NCBI RefSeq assembly: GCF_001577835.2
Contig: NC_029532.1
Location: 186,001 to 250,000, forward strand
Source: Coturnix japonica
Lineage: Eukaryota > Chordata > Aves > Galliformes > Phasianidae
Direction of reading: 5' to 3'
DNA: 64,000 nt
The notes beneath the pieces are model-generated. The model worked only from the letters and a program-made list of their open reading frames with translations, was not told the DNA's origin and ran no database searches. Both the position numbers and the translations under genes were made by a program. Position 1 is the first letter of the stretch; every line of letters starts with the position of its first letter. Positions 1 to 11,500 of this stretch are shown here, one piece after another.

Positions 1-490
1 ATAGGAGGTTTGTGTGGAGCAGGGATGGAGTCAGAGGGTGCTGCTGCAGGATGTCTATTCTGGTCCTGTTGTGAAATCAGCAAGGAAAAAGGAAATGTGT
101 GGCTGTGGCTTGTTTGTCAGTGGGTGGCAGTTGCCCTTCTTGAGGGCTGCAGGCTGCAGGTGTTACAGGGCAAGTTGGGGTGGCTGGAGCAGGCTCACTG
201 CAGCCCAGAACAGGGCTGGTTTGCTGCAGGTGCCACAGCGTGAGTCTGGCTGCATTTCCAGAGCTTTAATTGATGCTGCTGTGAGGCCTCATTTCAGACT
301 CCAGTTCTGGAAACCTACTTGTGTTTGTAGCAGGGCCTGGGTCACAAAGGGGGTTTGCCCCCTTAGGGTGGGTGTCTGTGGGTGATGGCACTGCAGATGG
401 AGGCTGGGGCTCCTGGCTGGGTCAGGGCGCTGGGTGCAGAAGGCAGAGCCTGCCTGGCCGGTGTCCTCACTGCTGTCTTGTCTGCTGCAG

Positions 491-737
491 CGGGGCAGAA
501 GATCGCCATGGCTACATCTGGGACCGACACTATAACATCTGCCTGGCCAAGCTGCAGCACGACAACGTTGTCAACTCGGTGGCCTTCAGCCCAGTGGAGC
601 AGGAGCTGCTGCTGACAGCCAGCGATGACACCACCATCAAGGTGTGGCGCTCCCCTCGCACCGTGCGAATCCAGCAGGCCAGGAAGCCCAGGCCCAGGAA
701 ACTGCTCTTCTCCTGGCTCATGAACCAGAAAAGCTGA
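491..737 (+). CDS. FBXW5: F-box/WD repeat protein 5, last coding exon (partial gene)
   Basis: FBXW5 is a substrate receptor of cullin-RING (SCF or CUL4-DDB1) ubiquitin ligases. Only its terminal exon lies here; the rest is left of the window. The exon follows the acceptor tctgctgcag and encodes 81 residues plus a stop, entering with one base of a split Ser codon. It carries the end of the WD40 propeller: the blade motif GYIWDRHYNICL, then VNSVAFSP and LLLTASDDTTIKVW, followed by a basic tail ending FSWLMNQKS. These match the C terminus of vertebrate FBXW5 closely, and FBXW5 is the expected neighbour of TRAF2, in convergent orientation as seen here. Bases 1-490 are the preceding intron; I find no other exon in them. 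Confidence 0.95.
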
Positions 738-2420
738 ACCCAGGTATAACTGCTCCTGCAGCTTCCTCACTGCGGCCACCTCTGGAGCTTGCGGTGCTTT
801 GAGCCCTGCACAGCGGAGACGAGCTCTGAGCACACCAATCCTGTCAGCTGAGTTTGGAGGGACCTCGGCAGTGGTAATGGCTTCCTCCTTGGAGTGTCTG
901 CTTCAAAGACAGAATGTAAGGGCTGAGGACCAGTTCCTGGGTCCGGTGGTCACTGCAGGGTAACCTCCCCACAGCTTATCACAAACGCTGCTACTTGGTC
1001 ACAGCTCTCTGGGTGAGCTTTGGTCTCTGAGAACAGACTGAGGCGCGTCTCCAGGGTTTGTACTGTGTGGGCCTGGAACGTGGCTGACTTCACTGAGAGC
1101 TACTGGCTACAGAGCACCTGCACAAGCAGTGGTACAGTGCTGTGCTGCCTTACTGCGGGTCTCTTTTAATATAGTAGTTTTATTATTGTTTTGTTTGTCC
1201 CAAATCTCCATGGGCAACTTGTCTGGATGCTGGGTGCGCCCAGTGCCGCCCCACACAGTGTTTGGGCCACAAAGGGATGGCAGGAAGGATCAGAGGCTGA
1301 AAAGGCAGCGGGGGAGGCAGTGCTGGGGCAGAGCTGGAGGGGCAGGGCTGCCCTGCCATTGCCTTCTCTTACAACTAAATCCTGATACCATCAGTTTACA
1401 AATCTGAGAATGGGGAGAGCTGCTGGTAACGCCGATCTGGCTTTGCCCTTGTCTTCCCCTGTTCTGTAGCACCTGAATAAGCTATGGCATCGGTAACATA
1501 TTTATTCCAGGGGCTCTGCTGTCCCTTCCAGGGGGTAAACTGTGATGATGGGTCTCATGGTCACCTCCCTCCCTACTTGAGTTGTGGCACTTTAGGTTTT
1601 CTTGGTATGTTCTCTGTGAGCAGGTGAACAGGCAGAGGTGCAGCCATAAGTGTGAATAAACCTCCTTCCACCAGGGCTGACTCACCTGGGGGCTGGTGAT
1701 CAGCTCCCTCTGAGGGCTCCTCTGATGGGGGAAGCTGGCTCACTTTATGAACTCAGTGTTGTTTACTCTGTATTTGTCCCTGAAGCTTTTCTCTTTCCAG
1801 CCTTCAGCCAACTGTTAGAGTCTAAAATTAAGCTCCTAATCTCCACTTGGCCCAGACAGGGGGAGCTGAAGCTCCCAGGCCAGCAGTGACCCCAGGGGCT
1901 GCACCTGCTGCTACGCTCTGGGCCCCCCAGCTCAGGAGCAGCAGGGCAGGTGTCTGTGCCACTCACAGCCTCAGGTTGCAAACAGGCTTCATGGAGACAG
2001 CGGCTGCTGTCTTAATATGCACTGATGGCTTTAACAGCTCCTCCAGCCCTCAGCAAGAGGGTTTCACACCCTTCTCTTGCTCTCTCTTGCACCCAGCAGG
2101 TGCCCATGGCTTTATCCAGAACCCCTGTACTCAGGTTTTCGGTCATCACAGGACTTCTAGAAACAAGGGAGTCCTTTGTGTGTGTGTGTGTGTGTGTATA
2201 TGGGTGTGCACTCAAGATCCTAGACCCAGCTCTTGGTCCCCTCACACAGCAACAGAACAGTCTCCACCTTCCTACATCTTCCCTCCTGCCCCAAGATAGC
2301 AAGTCCTGTTTGCCTCCCTTGGCGCGGTGCAGTAGTGAGCAAGGCACTGAGGGTTTATGTTTGTACCAAGTTTTGCTCTTCACCATGGCATTGAATAAAT
2401 ACTCTGCTAAAGCATCTTGG
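738..2420 (+). other. FBXW5: FBXW5 3' UTR and downstream sequence
   Basis: No coding exon is visible. Two canonical AATAAA signals lie on the plus strand, at 1655-1660 and 2394-2399. The second is followed by a T/GT-rich stretch as expected of a cleavage site, so the FBXW5 message probably ends near 1.68 kb, near 2.42 kb, or at both. A (TG)n microsatellite of about 11 repeats sits at 2177-2198. The assignment to the FBXW5 3' UTR is inference from orientation and signals. Confidence 0.5.
2394..2399 (+). terminator. Polyadenylation signal, probable distal FBXW5 site
   Basis: Perfect AATAAA with a downstream T-rich stretch (2430-2458), on the FBXW5 strand and 1.66 kb past its stop. Another AATAAA at 1655-1660 is an alternative. 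Confidence 0.55.
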
Positions 2421-2778
2421 CAATGTAAGTTTGTTTTTCTTAGTACTATTTTTTCTACAGAAGCAAAACTGAAGCCAGAAGTTCAATATTGCTCTACGTG
2501 CTGCAGCCCTTGCAGAAGAAGCTGCAGGACGGGATCTGGGCAGTGCTGCCTTGGTGTCCTTCCTTGCCCTGCCTGCAGGAAAGCAGCTGAGCTGGGGGGC
2601 AGCTCACCCCACAGGGGCACAGCCCCAGCCCTGGGCATGGGGCAGAGTGTGAGGACTGCAGTGTGGCAGCAGGAGACCAAGCACAGCCCTGCTGCTGTCC
2701 TGGCCCGGCACTGCCTCTTCAGCCCCATGCAGTGATGGAGCCTGTGAGTTACACAGCACAGCAGCTCCTCACGCTGCT

Positions 2779-2784
2779 TTTATT
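2779..2784 (-). terminator. Polyadenylation signal, probable TRAF2 end
   Basis: The plus strand reads TTTATT, which is AATAAA on the minus strand. The minus-strand sequence just downstream is TG-rich (tgctgtgctgtgtaac). It is the only canonical minus-strand signal I find below the TRAF2 stop at 5556, which implies a TRAF2 3' UTR of about 2.8 kb that contains the pentamer array. Confidence 0.6.
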
Positions 2785-5555
2785 AGAGTTTTTCACCACA
2801 CACCATCCTCAAGGAAAAGCTCCCTCACAGTGACAGGCTGAGGTGGGTGTTCCCTCGTAGCTGTGGTCAGATGGGGGAAATCAAGGAACAAAGGGGGGAA
2901 AAAAAACCCACTTTGCTGTGCTGTGCGCCAAATGTCCATCTTACAGCACAGCTTCAGCGCTGCGTCCAGGGGAGCACCTCACCCACACTGCAGTGTGCAG
3001 CCACAAGGAACAAGGAGCACACACTGCCATTAACCCTCAGCCACGGGATGCTCAAAAGACAGAAGAGGACTCATCCCCCCCAGGACACCATTCCCAATTC
3101 TAAACTAGCGGAGCTGACACCCACTCAGGGCAGACATCAGCCAGGGTCCCTCCTTGGCAACTGCTTCCACAGAATGGGCTGCAGAACAGAACCCACCTTT
3201 TGCCAGGCTGCGTTCCCTCCTAAGGCACTGAGGTGAAGTGGAACTGCTGGGCCCAGCAGAGCCCTGGAGACAGGCTGGCACAGAGAGGGTCTGCGCAAAG
3301 CGGCAAGGCTGCAGGCAGGTGCAAGCAGCAAGGAGCATCCCAGCCCCACTCCACAGCCATCCCAGACTGGGAAGAATTCACAGCCCCCAGCCGAGCTGCA
3401 GCCTTCGCCTTTGCACAAAGTTGGACTGCAGCAAGGAACTGGGCACAGGACCCACACAGCACCCAGCGCCGCTCTGAGGGAGAGGGGACGCTGTGGGCAC
3501 AGCTCCAGCCCCTCACCAGGCTTCAATACGTGCCTGCAGCAGATGCAGAGAAGCCTGGGGTCATCTTTCACTTCTAAGTCCCAGCTGCTCTCGCTGTGTT
3601 TCAGGCAGGGGCTGTGGAGCTCAGGGGCTCCTCCACGGAGCACGCAGCAGCACAGCAGCACAGCACCCACAGCAGCACAGCACCCACAGCAGCACAGCAC
3701 CCACAGGGCTGGTGGCAGCAATTGCTGCCCCGAACCGAGGGAGATGCGCTCCCCTCACAGAGGCAGAAATTGCAGCCCTGAGCACTGAGGGGGGTGTGAG
3801 GGGGGGGGTCACCGCTCTCCAACCAGCAGCAGCAGCCTCTCTGCCTGTCCTCCAGGGCAAAGGAGCAGTGCTGGGGCTGGAGAGGACCCGGGCAGGGGTA
3901 CGGGCTCAGCCCTCCCAGCTCACCAGTCCCACAGCTCTTGGGGCAGTGGGATGGGGGAGGAAAAGCACAAGGAGGAAAGGAAGCAAGATGTGAGGGGCCA
4001 GCGCGGCCAGTGGCCAGTCTGGTGTTACACGTGGCCACCACAAAACAACTCCAGAGGGACACACGGGCCGCGATGGAGGGATGTGACAGCAGGCTCTTCT
4101 CCACGAAATAGAGACCTTCTCTGGGGTACAGGTGCAGGGCACTTGCCCAAGAGGGCGCAGTGCAAGCAATCCAGAAACAGCAAGGGCGAAAGCAAGCTTC
4201 CCTCAGAGACTGCTCCAGCCCTGGTACCAAAGGCTCTCCAGGATGATGAGGGCTGGGCTTGAGGAGCTCAGGGACCAGGGAGGGCCCACCAAGTGATGCT
4301 GGAGAGCAGGGCACGGTGGGTCTGGGGCATGTTGGGGTGCCCACAGTGCTGCAACCATCCCTTGACCAGGGTTAAATCACAGGAGTACGGATTCACATCT
4401 CAGGCCTCCTTCCAGCCACTGTTCTCCCAGCACTGCTGGAGCCAGCTGCTCTGGCTACGCAGACCCCTACGTGAGACCAGGTTTCAGGTGACAGACATTT
4501 CTGTCTTCCCCCACAGGCAGCCCTGCTGTGGCCCCATACGTCCCAGGCTGCCAGTGCTGCAGCCCAACCTGCCCTGAGCAAACCTGACCAAAAATGCAGC
4601 CACAGGGACACAGGGCTCCCCTGTGCCACCTTGTGCAGACAGCAGAGGCAGCAGGCCTGCAGCACAGCAGGCAGCTCCTGCACACAGCACAGCACAGCAC
4701 AGCACTGCACAGCACTGCACAGCACAGCACTGCACTGCACTGCACAGCACAGCACAGCACTGCACAGCACTGCACAGCACTGCACTGCACTGCACAGCAC
4801 TGCACAGCACTGCACAGCACTGCACAGCACAGCACTGCACAGCACTGCACTGCACAGCACTGCACTGCACAGCACTGCACAGCACTGCACAGCACTGCAC
4901 TGCACAGCACTGCACAGCACAGCACAGCACAGCACTGCACAGCACAGCACTGCACAGCACTGCACAGCACAGCACTGCACAGCACTGCACAGCACAGCAC
5001 TGCACTGCACAGCACTGCACAGCACTGCACAGCACAGCACTGCACAGCACAGCACAGCACTGCACTGCACAGCACAGCACAGCACAGCACAGCACAGCAC
5101 AGCACAGCACTGCAGCTTCCCAGCTCCAAAGCTCCACATGGCCCAGGCTGGCAGTGCTCCTCGGGACAGCCCTGCTCCCAGCACACAGAGCAGCCCGCAG
5201 TGCTGGGGCAGGACAAAGCCCTGCTCACTACAAGGCTCCAAGGCCACACGCTGAAGCAGCTGGGCGAGCTGTGCTCACCGCCCCCAGGAAACTGGAGCAG
5301 GGCAGTTCAGACATCCAAGTCCTTGCAGGAATCCCTGCTCCATCAGCCTGCAATGTCCACCCCAACGTCTTCTCCAGAAAGGTCCCTCTGACGCTGGGGA
5401 AGAGGGCTCCCATCAGACACCGCGTTTCCATTCAGCACTGAGAAGGCCCCTTTTGGGAAGGGCCAGGTCCACGCTTCCGCCCCTCCTTGCTCCGAGACCT
5501 TCCTGCAGGGCAGTGCCCGGGGGCCGGCTCTGCGTTCCCTGCTCTGTGCTGAGGG
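2785..5555 (-). other. TRAF2: Probable TRAF2 3' UTR
   Basis: There is no coding exon between the TRAF2 stop codon and the minus-strand AATAAA at 2779. The stretch is rich in CAGCA-type simple sequence: a short array at 3640-3708 with a roughly 17-base unit (cagcagcacagcaccca, about three copies) and the long pentamer array at 4686-5112. Several apparent long reading frames here come from the repeat, not from a gene. Confidence 0.6.
4686..5112. repeat. Pentanucleotide array, 85 units of AGCAC or TGCAC
   Basis: I parsed the array unit by unit. From 4686 it consists of 85 five-base units, about 50 AGCAC and 35 TGCAC, closing with a final TGCA. No other variant and no indel appears: only the first base of each unit changes, always A or T. 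Runs of TGCAC never exceed three, while AGCAC runs reach eight at the right end. Because the period is 5 and no unit junction forms a stop codon, several frames on both strands stay open throughout. It lies in the probable TRAF2 3' UTR, where the RNA would read GUGCU/GUGCA. Confidence 0.97.
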
Positions 5556-8500
5556 TTAAAGGCCTGAGAGGTCGACGATGGCTTTAATGAAGATGGCGTC
5601 ATCGCGGACATAGGAGTTCTTGGCTTCCATCACGGAGACGGGGCAGAACAGTGGGCAGCCGCTGGCAATGTTCATCTCCGTGACCGGGCGCTGGAAGGAG
5701 GAGGAGGTCACGTCAGGTCGGAACGCATCAATGATGTGCTCCCGGTTGTTCTGATCCAAGAGCATCAGGGTCACCTGTGGGAGGTGTGAGAACACAAGAG
5801 CAGCTGAAGGAAGAGCACAGAGGAACCCATCTCGCTCACTGTGGCTGTGAAGCACATTCACCCAAATGTAACAATGAGCTTCTATGGATCAGAGCCACCC
5901 GCAGCCAGGGGAGCACAGAACATCAGCCCTCATCACTGGGCACCACGGGGTGGCAGAACAATCACAAACTGAGAATCCTACAGCAGGCACAGAGCTCCTG
6001 CCTCCCACACAGATACCTCCGTACGTCCCAGAGAGCTCCCATCACACCAAAACGGAGGCAGTTCCCATCCCCACACCCCGCCTGCAGGACGGGATGCTTC
6101 CAGCCCTGGAGCAGCTGATGGCTGGGGGCTCCCACCCAAACTCACCTTCTGGTTGAAGGGCCAGCGCAGGAGCGCGTCGTTGGGTCCTTTCATCACCACG
6201 AAGAACAGGGACAGGTGGGTCCCACGCCCGGTGCCGTCCCCGTTCAGGTAAACCCGCAGACACATCTTGTAGCCGTACTTGCTTGTGTAGAAAGCTGTTA
6301 ACAAACAAACACAGCGCGGGTCAGCAAGTGCAAAGCCTGGCACCAAGTGTCCTGTGAAGACAATACAGCTGGGACCTCAGAAGAAACCAGGCTGAGGTTT
6401 TACAGGGCTGTTGGGGGGGGGTCACCAACACAGCTCTAACCAAACACTGCAGCCTCAGGAGGTGCTGAGGTCAAGAAACTGTGAGTGCTGGGCAGGACGC
6501 AGGGGTTAAGGTCTCAGCTCTGAGCCAAACAAAACAGATCTGAACCCGATTCAGCTGCTCTGAGAAGGAAGGAAGTGACGCCCTTGTAGAACAGGACAGA
6601 GACCAGGGGTTTTCCACAGCTGTCACTGACTTTTAGAAGGAAATGCCAATTGCATGCACAGCTTCAGTGGCAGTTTAGTTCCCCTCAAGATGGAGTAATC
6701 CTTTTTGCCTTCAGGTTTCATAAGCAAAAGGACTCCAGACAGCCCTCACCCCCAGGGAACGGTTAAAAATAGTTTTAAACATGCCCCTTTTATCTCCTGG
6801 CCCAGCAACAATCTGGTTTTTCATTACACCAGGAAGCAGCGCAGCATTTACGCCCCCAGCTCACATGCAGCTCTGGCCAGTTTCAGAAAATGCCCCGAAG
6901 GGCAACTCCTGAACTAAGAGAGCTGCATTTTCCACTGAGAAATTACAATGTCTTCTACAAGGCAGAAAGAGCCTCCACCAGCACAGCTCCTTCATTCAGC
7001 CCAATGCTTCTTATGAATACAAAACAAACTAGAAGATTTCCCCGGGAAAGACGGAAGACCAGAAGCACAGCAGAGCAGCCACACATTCCACATGCCAAGG
7101 TCATCGTTACAAACCCCACAGCCAGATGAGGCACAAAAAGGCTTTATCCATTTTGGGGCAATAACCTGGAGAGAAGATGGCAGGAGAGCGGCCTGTGATC
7201 GCCTCCTGGCGCTTCCTGGCAAACTCTGTTATCTTCCAGATGAAAACACCGTCGTAGGTGGAAGCTTCCATGTTGCGGATCTTCTCCTCCATCTCAGCCA
7301 TGGCCAAGTCCTTGAGCCCAATGCTCCTTTCCAGCTGCCGAACCTGCTCAGTGGGACAGAGGGCACAGCCTGGTCAGACGCTGCAGTGAGCAAAAGGCCA
7401 GGGGAAGAAACACAGGAATGTACAGCAACCCACAACAACCTCCTTTGGAACCACATCCTTCTGCAGAACACACACTAATACAACTCAGTGCCTGAGCTGG
7501 AAACCTTCCTGCCATGAATGGAAAGCCTCTCTCCAGGAGCACTTTCATTGTGTTACAGAACAGGGATGAGGTTGGGGGAAAAATAAGTCACTTTTCTGAC
7601 AAAAGTAGATTGAGAAACAGAAGGCCCCATACACAGCCAACCCAGTTCATTGCTGTGAGGCTGCAGGGTTACATCTGTATTGGCAGATCCCACACTGAGA
7701 GAGCACAGCAACTACAAAGTGCACAATTCCCAGGCCCCAAGACATAAGGGCACTGCGCCGGAACACAGAGCTGGGAGAGCTCCTTCCCTCCAGGCTGAGC
7801 CCCCACCATCACACTTCTCCAATGAGTGGCTGGGAATGCAAAGAGATTCAGTGCAACGCCGGCTCCTCCCTCTCCAGTTGGAGGACTCCACCTAAGAACA
7901 TCTCAGTGCATCACTTCATTACTAACAGAAACCCTACAGCATTTGCTTTAGGTCAATTCATTTTCCATCTGTTCCAGGAAGCTCTCAAGGTTGGGCACAG
8001 TCACAAATGGTATCTGAGTGCTACCTTCAGATTTACAGAGACAGGAGTGGATGCAGGTGGAGCTTTGCTAACAGCAGGGGAAGGAAGCTGACAGAAGGCT
8101 CAGAGCACAGGGAACCCAGGGCAGGCACTACACACCTTGTTACTCAGCGTCTCGATCTGCTCCTGGTCTAAGCGATGCTGCCGGCTGTACGCTTCAGCTG
8201 TCAGAGATACCCTTTCTACCTCCCTATTGAGAACACAGACAATGTTCTCAAAGGTCACTGTTTTCTTCTCCAGGGCATCACACCTTCCCAAGAGCTCCAG
8301 GGACTTGAAGAGCTCTGACTCTGGGCAAAGGGAGTTTGCTGCCAGCAGTGGGGAGCTGCTCTGTGACGAGGGAAGGGTGGGAAGGTGCTTCAGGTCTCCG
8401 GATCCACTCTTGAGGCTGAGCACAAAACTCAGCAGCATGTACAGATGCTCTGCCAGGCACTTGCTTTCGTGTTCTGGTAGCTTTTCATTTTCCACCTACA

Positions 8501-11500
8501 TGAAGAGAAATAAATCCCATTCAGCAAGCTCAAGCTGCCACCATCCACAGAAACATGGCCTCCTCTTGAGGCCACAATGTTAGCTTCAAATTATGAAGGG
8601 GGAAAAAAAATCAAAGAAAAGCAGTTTAAAAAATGTGAATTTTGTTGGTGTTTTTGTTTTATCACAGAAAAGCTGTGATCATACCCTGTGATGGAGGCTT
8701 AGCATTCCCTCAGCTGCACACACTGTTCTACTCTGCCCTCCTCCAGTCTGTTGCAAAGGGCTCTGTCAGACTGACTTAGCAGCACCAATGGGCAAAGCCT
8801 CATGTAATCCTCCTGAGAAGGGATTTACACCAACATCACCAGTCAGAGCTGAGAAACCCACGTCACATGGAGACGTACTGCCCTGCCCCAGCTCTAGCAG
8901 TGGAACAAGCTGTGGGATGCTCAGGTCCATGCTGACACTGTCAGCACCACAACCACCCGGAGCCCCAAAGCATTCGGTGCAGTTCTCACAATGTCCTTCT
9001 GCATCACTCATTCTCTGGTACCCAAAATCTGTGCAGTAGATAATGCAAAGTGGCATTTACAAAGGATCTAAAACACCACTCTGACGAAATAGCAGAGCAC
9101 CAGGTTGGGCTACAGCCAGCTGCAGGTCACAGCTAACACTGGAACCGAAAACAAGACAGACGAGCAGATAACCCTCACCATCTCAGCACAGCCGACAACC
9201 TCGAATCTGCAAGGCACTTTACATTTGCCACAACTCTTCACGTGGTCCTGAAACTAGAACAGAAGAGAATGTTACATGGGTCTTATGTCACGCAGGTCGC
9301 TCCATCTCCAGCTCACTGAGGTCTGGGAACCCAAAGACAAAGTGAAGAACAGCCTCAAACCAACACTAATGGCTGGCAGCCGCGCCGCACCTCAGCCTGC
9401 TCACAGCTGGCAGCTGCCCTGAACCATGGGGGCCAAGGCTGGAGCTCTGCAGGGCGGTGCCAATAACCCACCGGCCTCTGAGATGACTGGCTTGGATTCC
9501 CACACAGCATTCGATCAGTGCCAAGCAGCACTGGCACGCTGCCATCCTGTTTCTGCCATGCCTCCCACCATCAGGTATCAGTGGTCTGTCGTGATCAGCA
9601 CAGTGCACACCCACATCTGCTGCAACAGATGTCAAAGTGGTTTTTAAACCACCTTTAGAAAAGCTTCTGGGTGCAGTCCTAGTCTGCTCAGTCCCACTCT
9701 GCTCCGGGACGGTCTCGGCTCAGCCCAGCCCTGTGCTCCCTGGCAGCCTCATACCTTCTCTCTGGGGATCTTCTTCTTCCCGCAGCCATCACAAGTCAAT
9801 GGGAATTTTGGGCAGACTTCATCGTGAGCCTGGAAAAGAACAGACAGAAGCTTTGGTGTGCTCAGAACAATTCGCTCCGGCTCAGTTCTGTGACCTCCGG
9901 GCTGCCAGCACTTTGGGTGCGTATGCAGCCATCCAAGCCTCAGCCTTGATTTAAAGAGCTGCTATTAAAACATATTTTAAAATAAGAAAATAACAATAGT
10001 CAGATTGCAGCTTTGATGAATAACCAAAGGAAGCTCCATGCATGGCTTTGCCAGGAAAAGGCGCGTTGGGGCAGCACTGCAGCAAGGTCAGGGCTGTCGT
10101 TCTTTGTGATCAGTTCAGCAGAAAAGCATTTTTCAGCTTTCTGGCTGAAAATCATTTCAAAGCGCCCCAGATCTGCCACGTTGTGACAGGGATCACAGCA
10201 GCTCCACGCTCTGCCTGCAGCACACACTGCTCAGCGGGCACTGCTGGGCCCTGAGCCGCTTCCACACAGCTCAGACCCATCTCCTTGTGCACCAACCACT
10301 GAAACAAACAATACTCGGCTTCTGTAATGAGGGATCCAGAAATCACCTCTTGCTTTTCTGTCCGAGGTTACCATGAGCTTAAATACACCACTGCAAATTC
10401 CATTAATAGGCAGATCAAAATTGAGACTAGAATAGAAGCGTGTTTAACAACACCCTTCTGCTGGTACAGAAGAAAATAATGACATATTTACAGAGCAGCT
10501 TTCTGAAACCAGATGCCTTGAAACCTGCTCACATTTATCTGTATTAAAACAAGTCACCGCCTCCGGAGGGGGGACACGTGTGAGCTGTTCTCTCCCCACA
10601 TCACAAACTGGAGAGTGAAACCCACCAGTGGCTCAGGTTTGGCGTGCTGGGAACTCGCTCCTTTTCATACTTGAGATGAGCAGGCAGAGCAAAAGGCCCC
10701 TGAGCAGCTCCCGGTCCCCTCGGGCAGGGGCAGCCTGCACAAGGGCTGAGCCCTTTCCTCCAGCTGCTCCTGCTCTCTGGTTCTACAGCACCAGACAACA
10801 CCTTCCCCACCACACACAGAACAGCGGCACAGCAGCAGACGCCGTGCTCTGGTTGAAGCAGGAGCCATTGCAGGTAGAGCCTCTTGAAAGAGGGGACTTT
10901 GCACTTCTCCTGCACCAGCTGTGATGAGTGAAATCACACCAGGTTGTTGGCAGCCTCCCAGCTCACAGCGCTCCCCTCTGTGCTGGCAGCTCCCCACAAC
11001 ACACAGCCCTGAGATGGGTGCCCAGCTCACAGCCAGAGCGCTGCAGAACAGCCCTGCACGGCTCCAAGTGCCGCTCAGCAACACGAGTCCAACCAGCACA
11101 GACCCAAAACGTTCACGGGACATTTTAACATTAACAACGTGGAGCTCCTCCATAACCCTGACTGCTGCCCCTGCCCACTCTGTGTGGGTGCCATTCGTGC
11201 AGGAATGCTGTCTGCCAAAACCCACCCTGCCCAGCAGCTGGGGCAGGCACTGCCTGATCTGCAGCACTCCACCACGCAGGGATGAGGCAATGCTCCTGCC
11301 AGAGCCCTCCCAAACCCACAGCTGCACAGACGGGCAGCTCTGATGCCCAGCACCGGCCACCAGCAGCATTGGAAAGCCATGGATGCCACTGTGCCAGGTA
11401 AGAGCAGGTCACCCTCCTGCTGTGAACCTGGTCAAAGTTAGATGGGGGGAGGAGACAGCAATAAAGGAACTGGAGCAGAGCTGGAAGAGCACAGCTCAAC

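Noticed and set aside
4393-5391. Several open frames of 200-280 codons on both strands across the pentamer array
   Set aside because: They arise because the AGCAC/TGCAC repeat has no stop codon at any unit junction in several frames. The predicted proteins are Cys/Ala/Val or His/Ser/Thr repeats with no domain.
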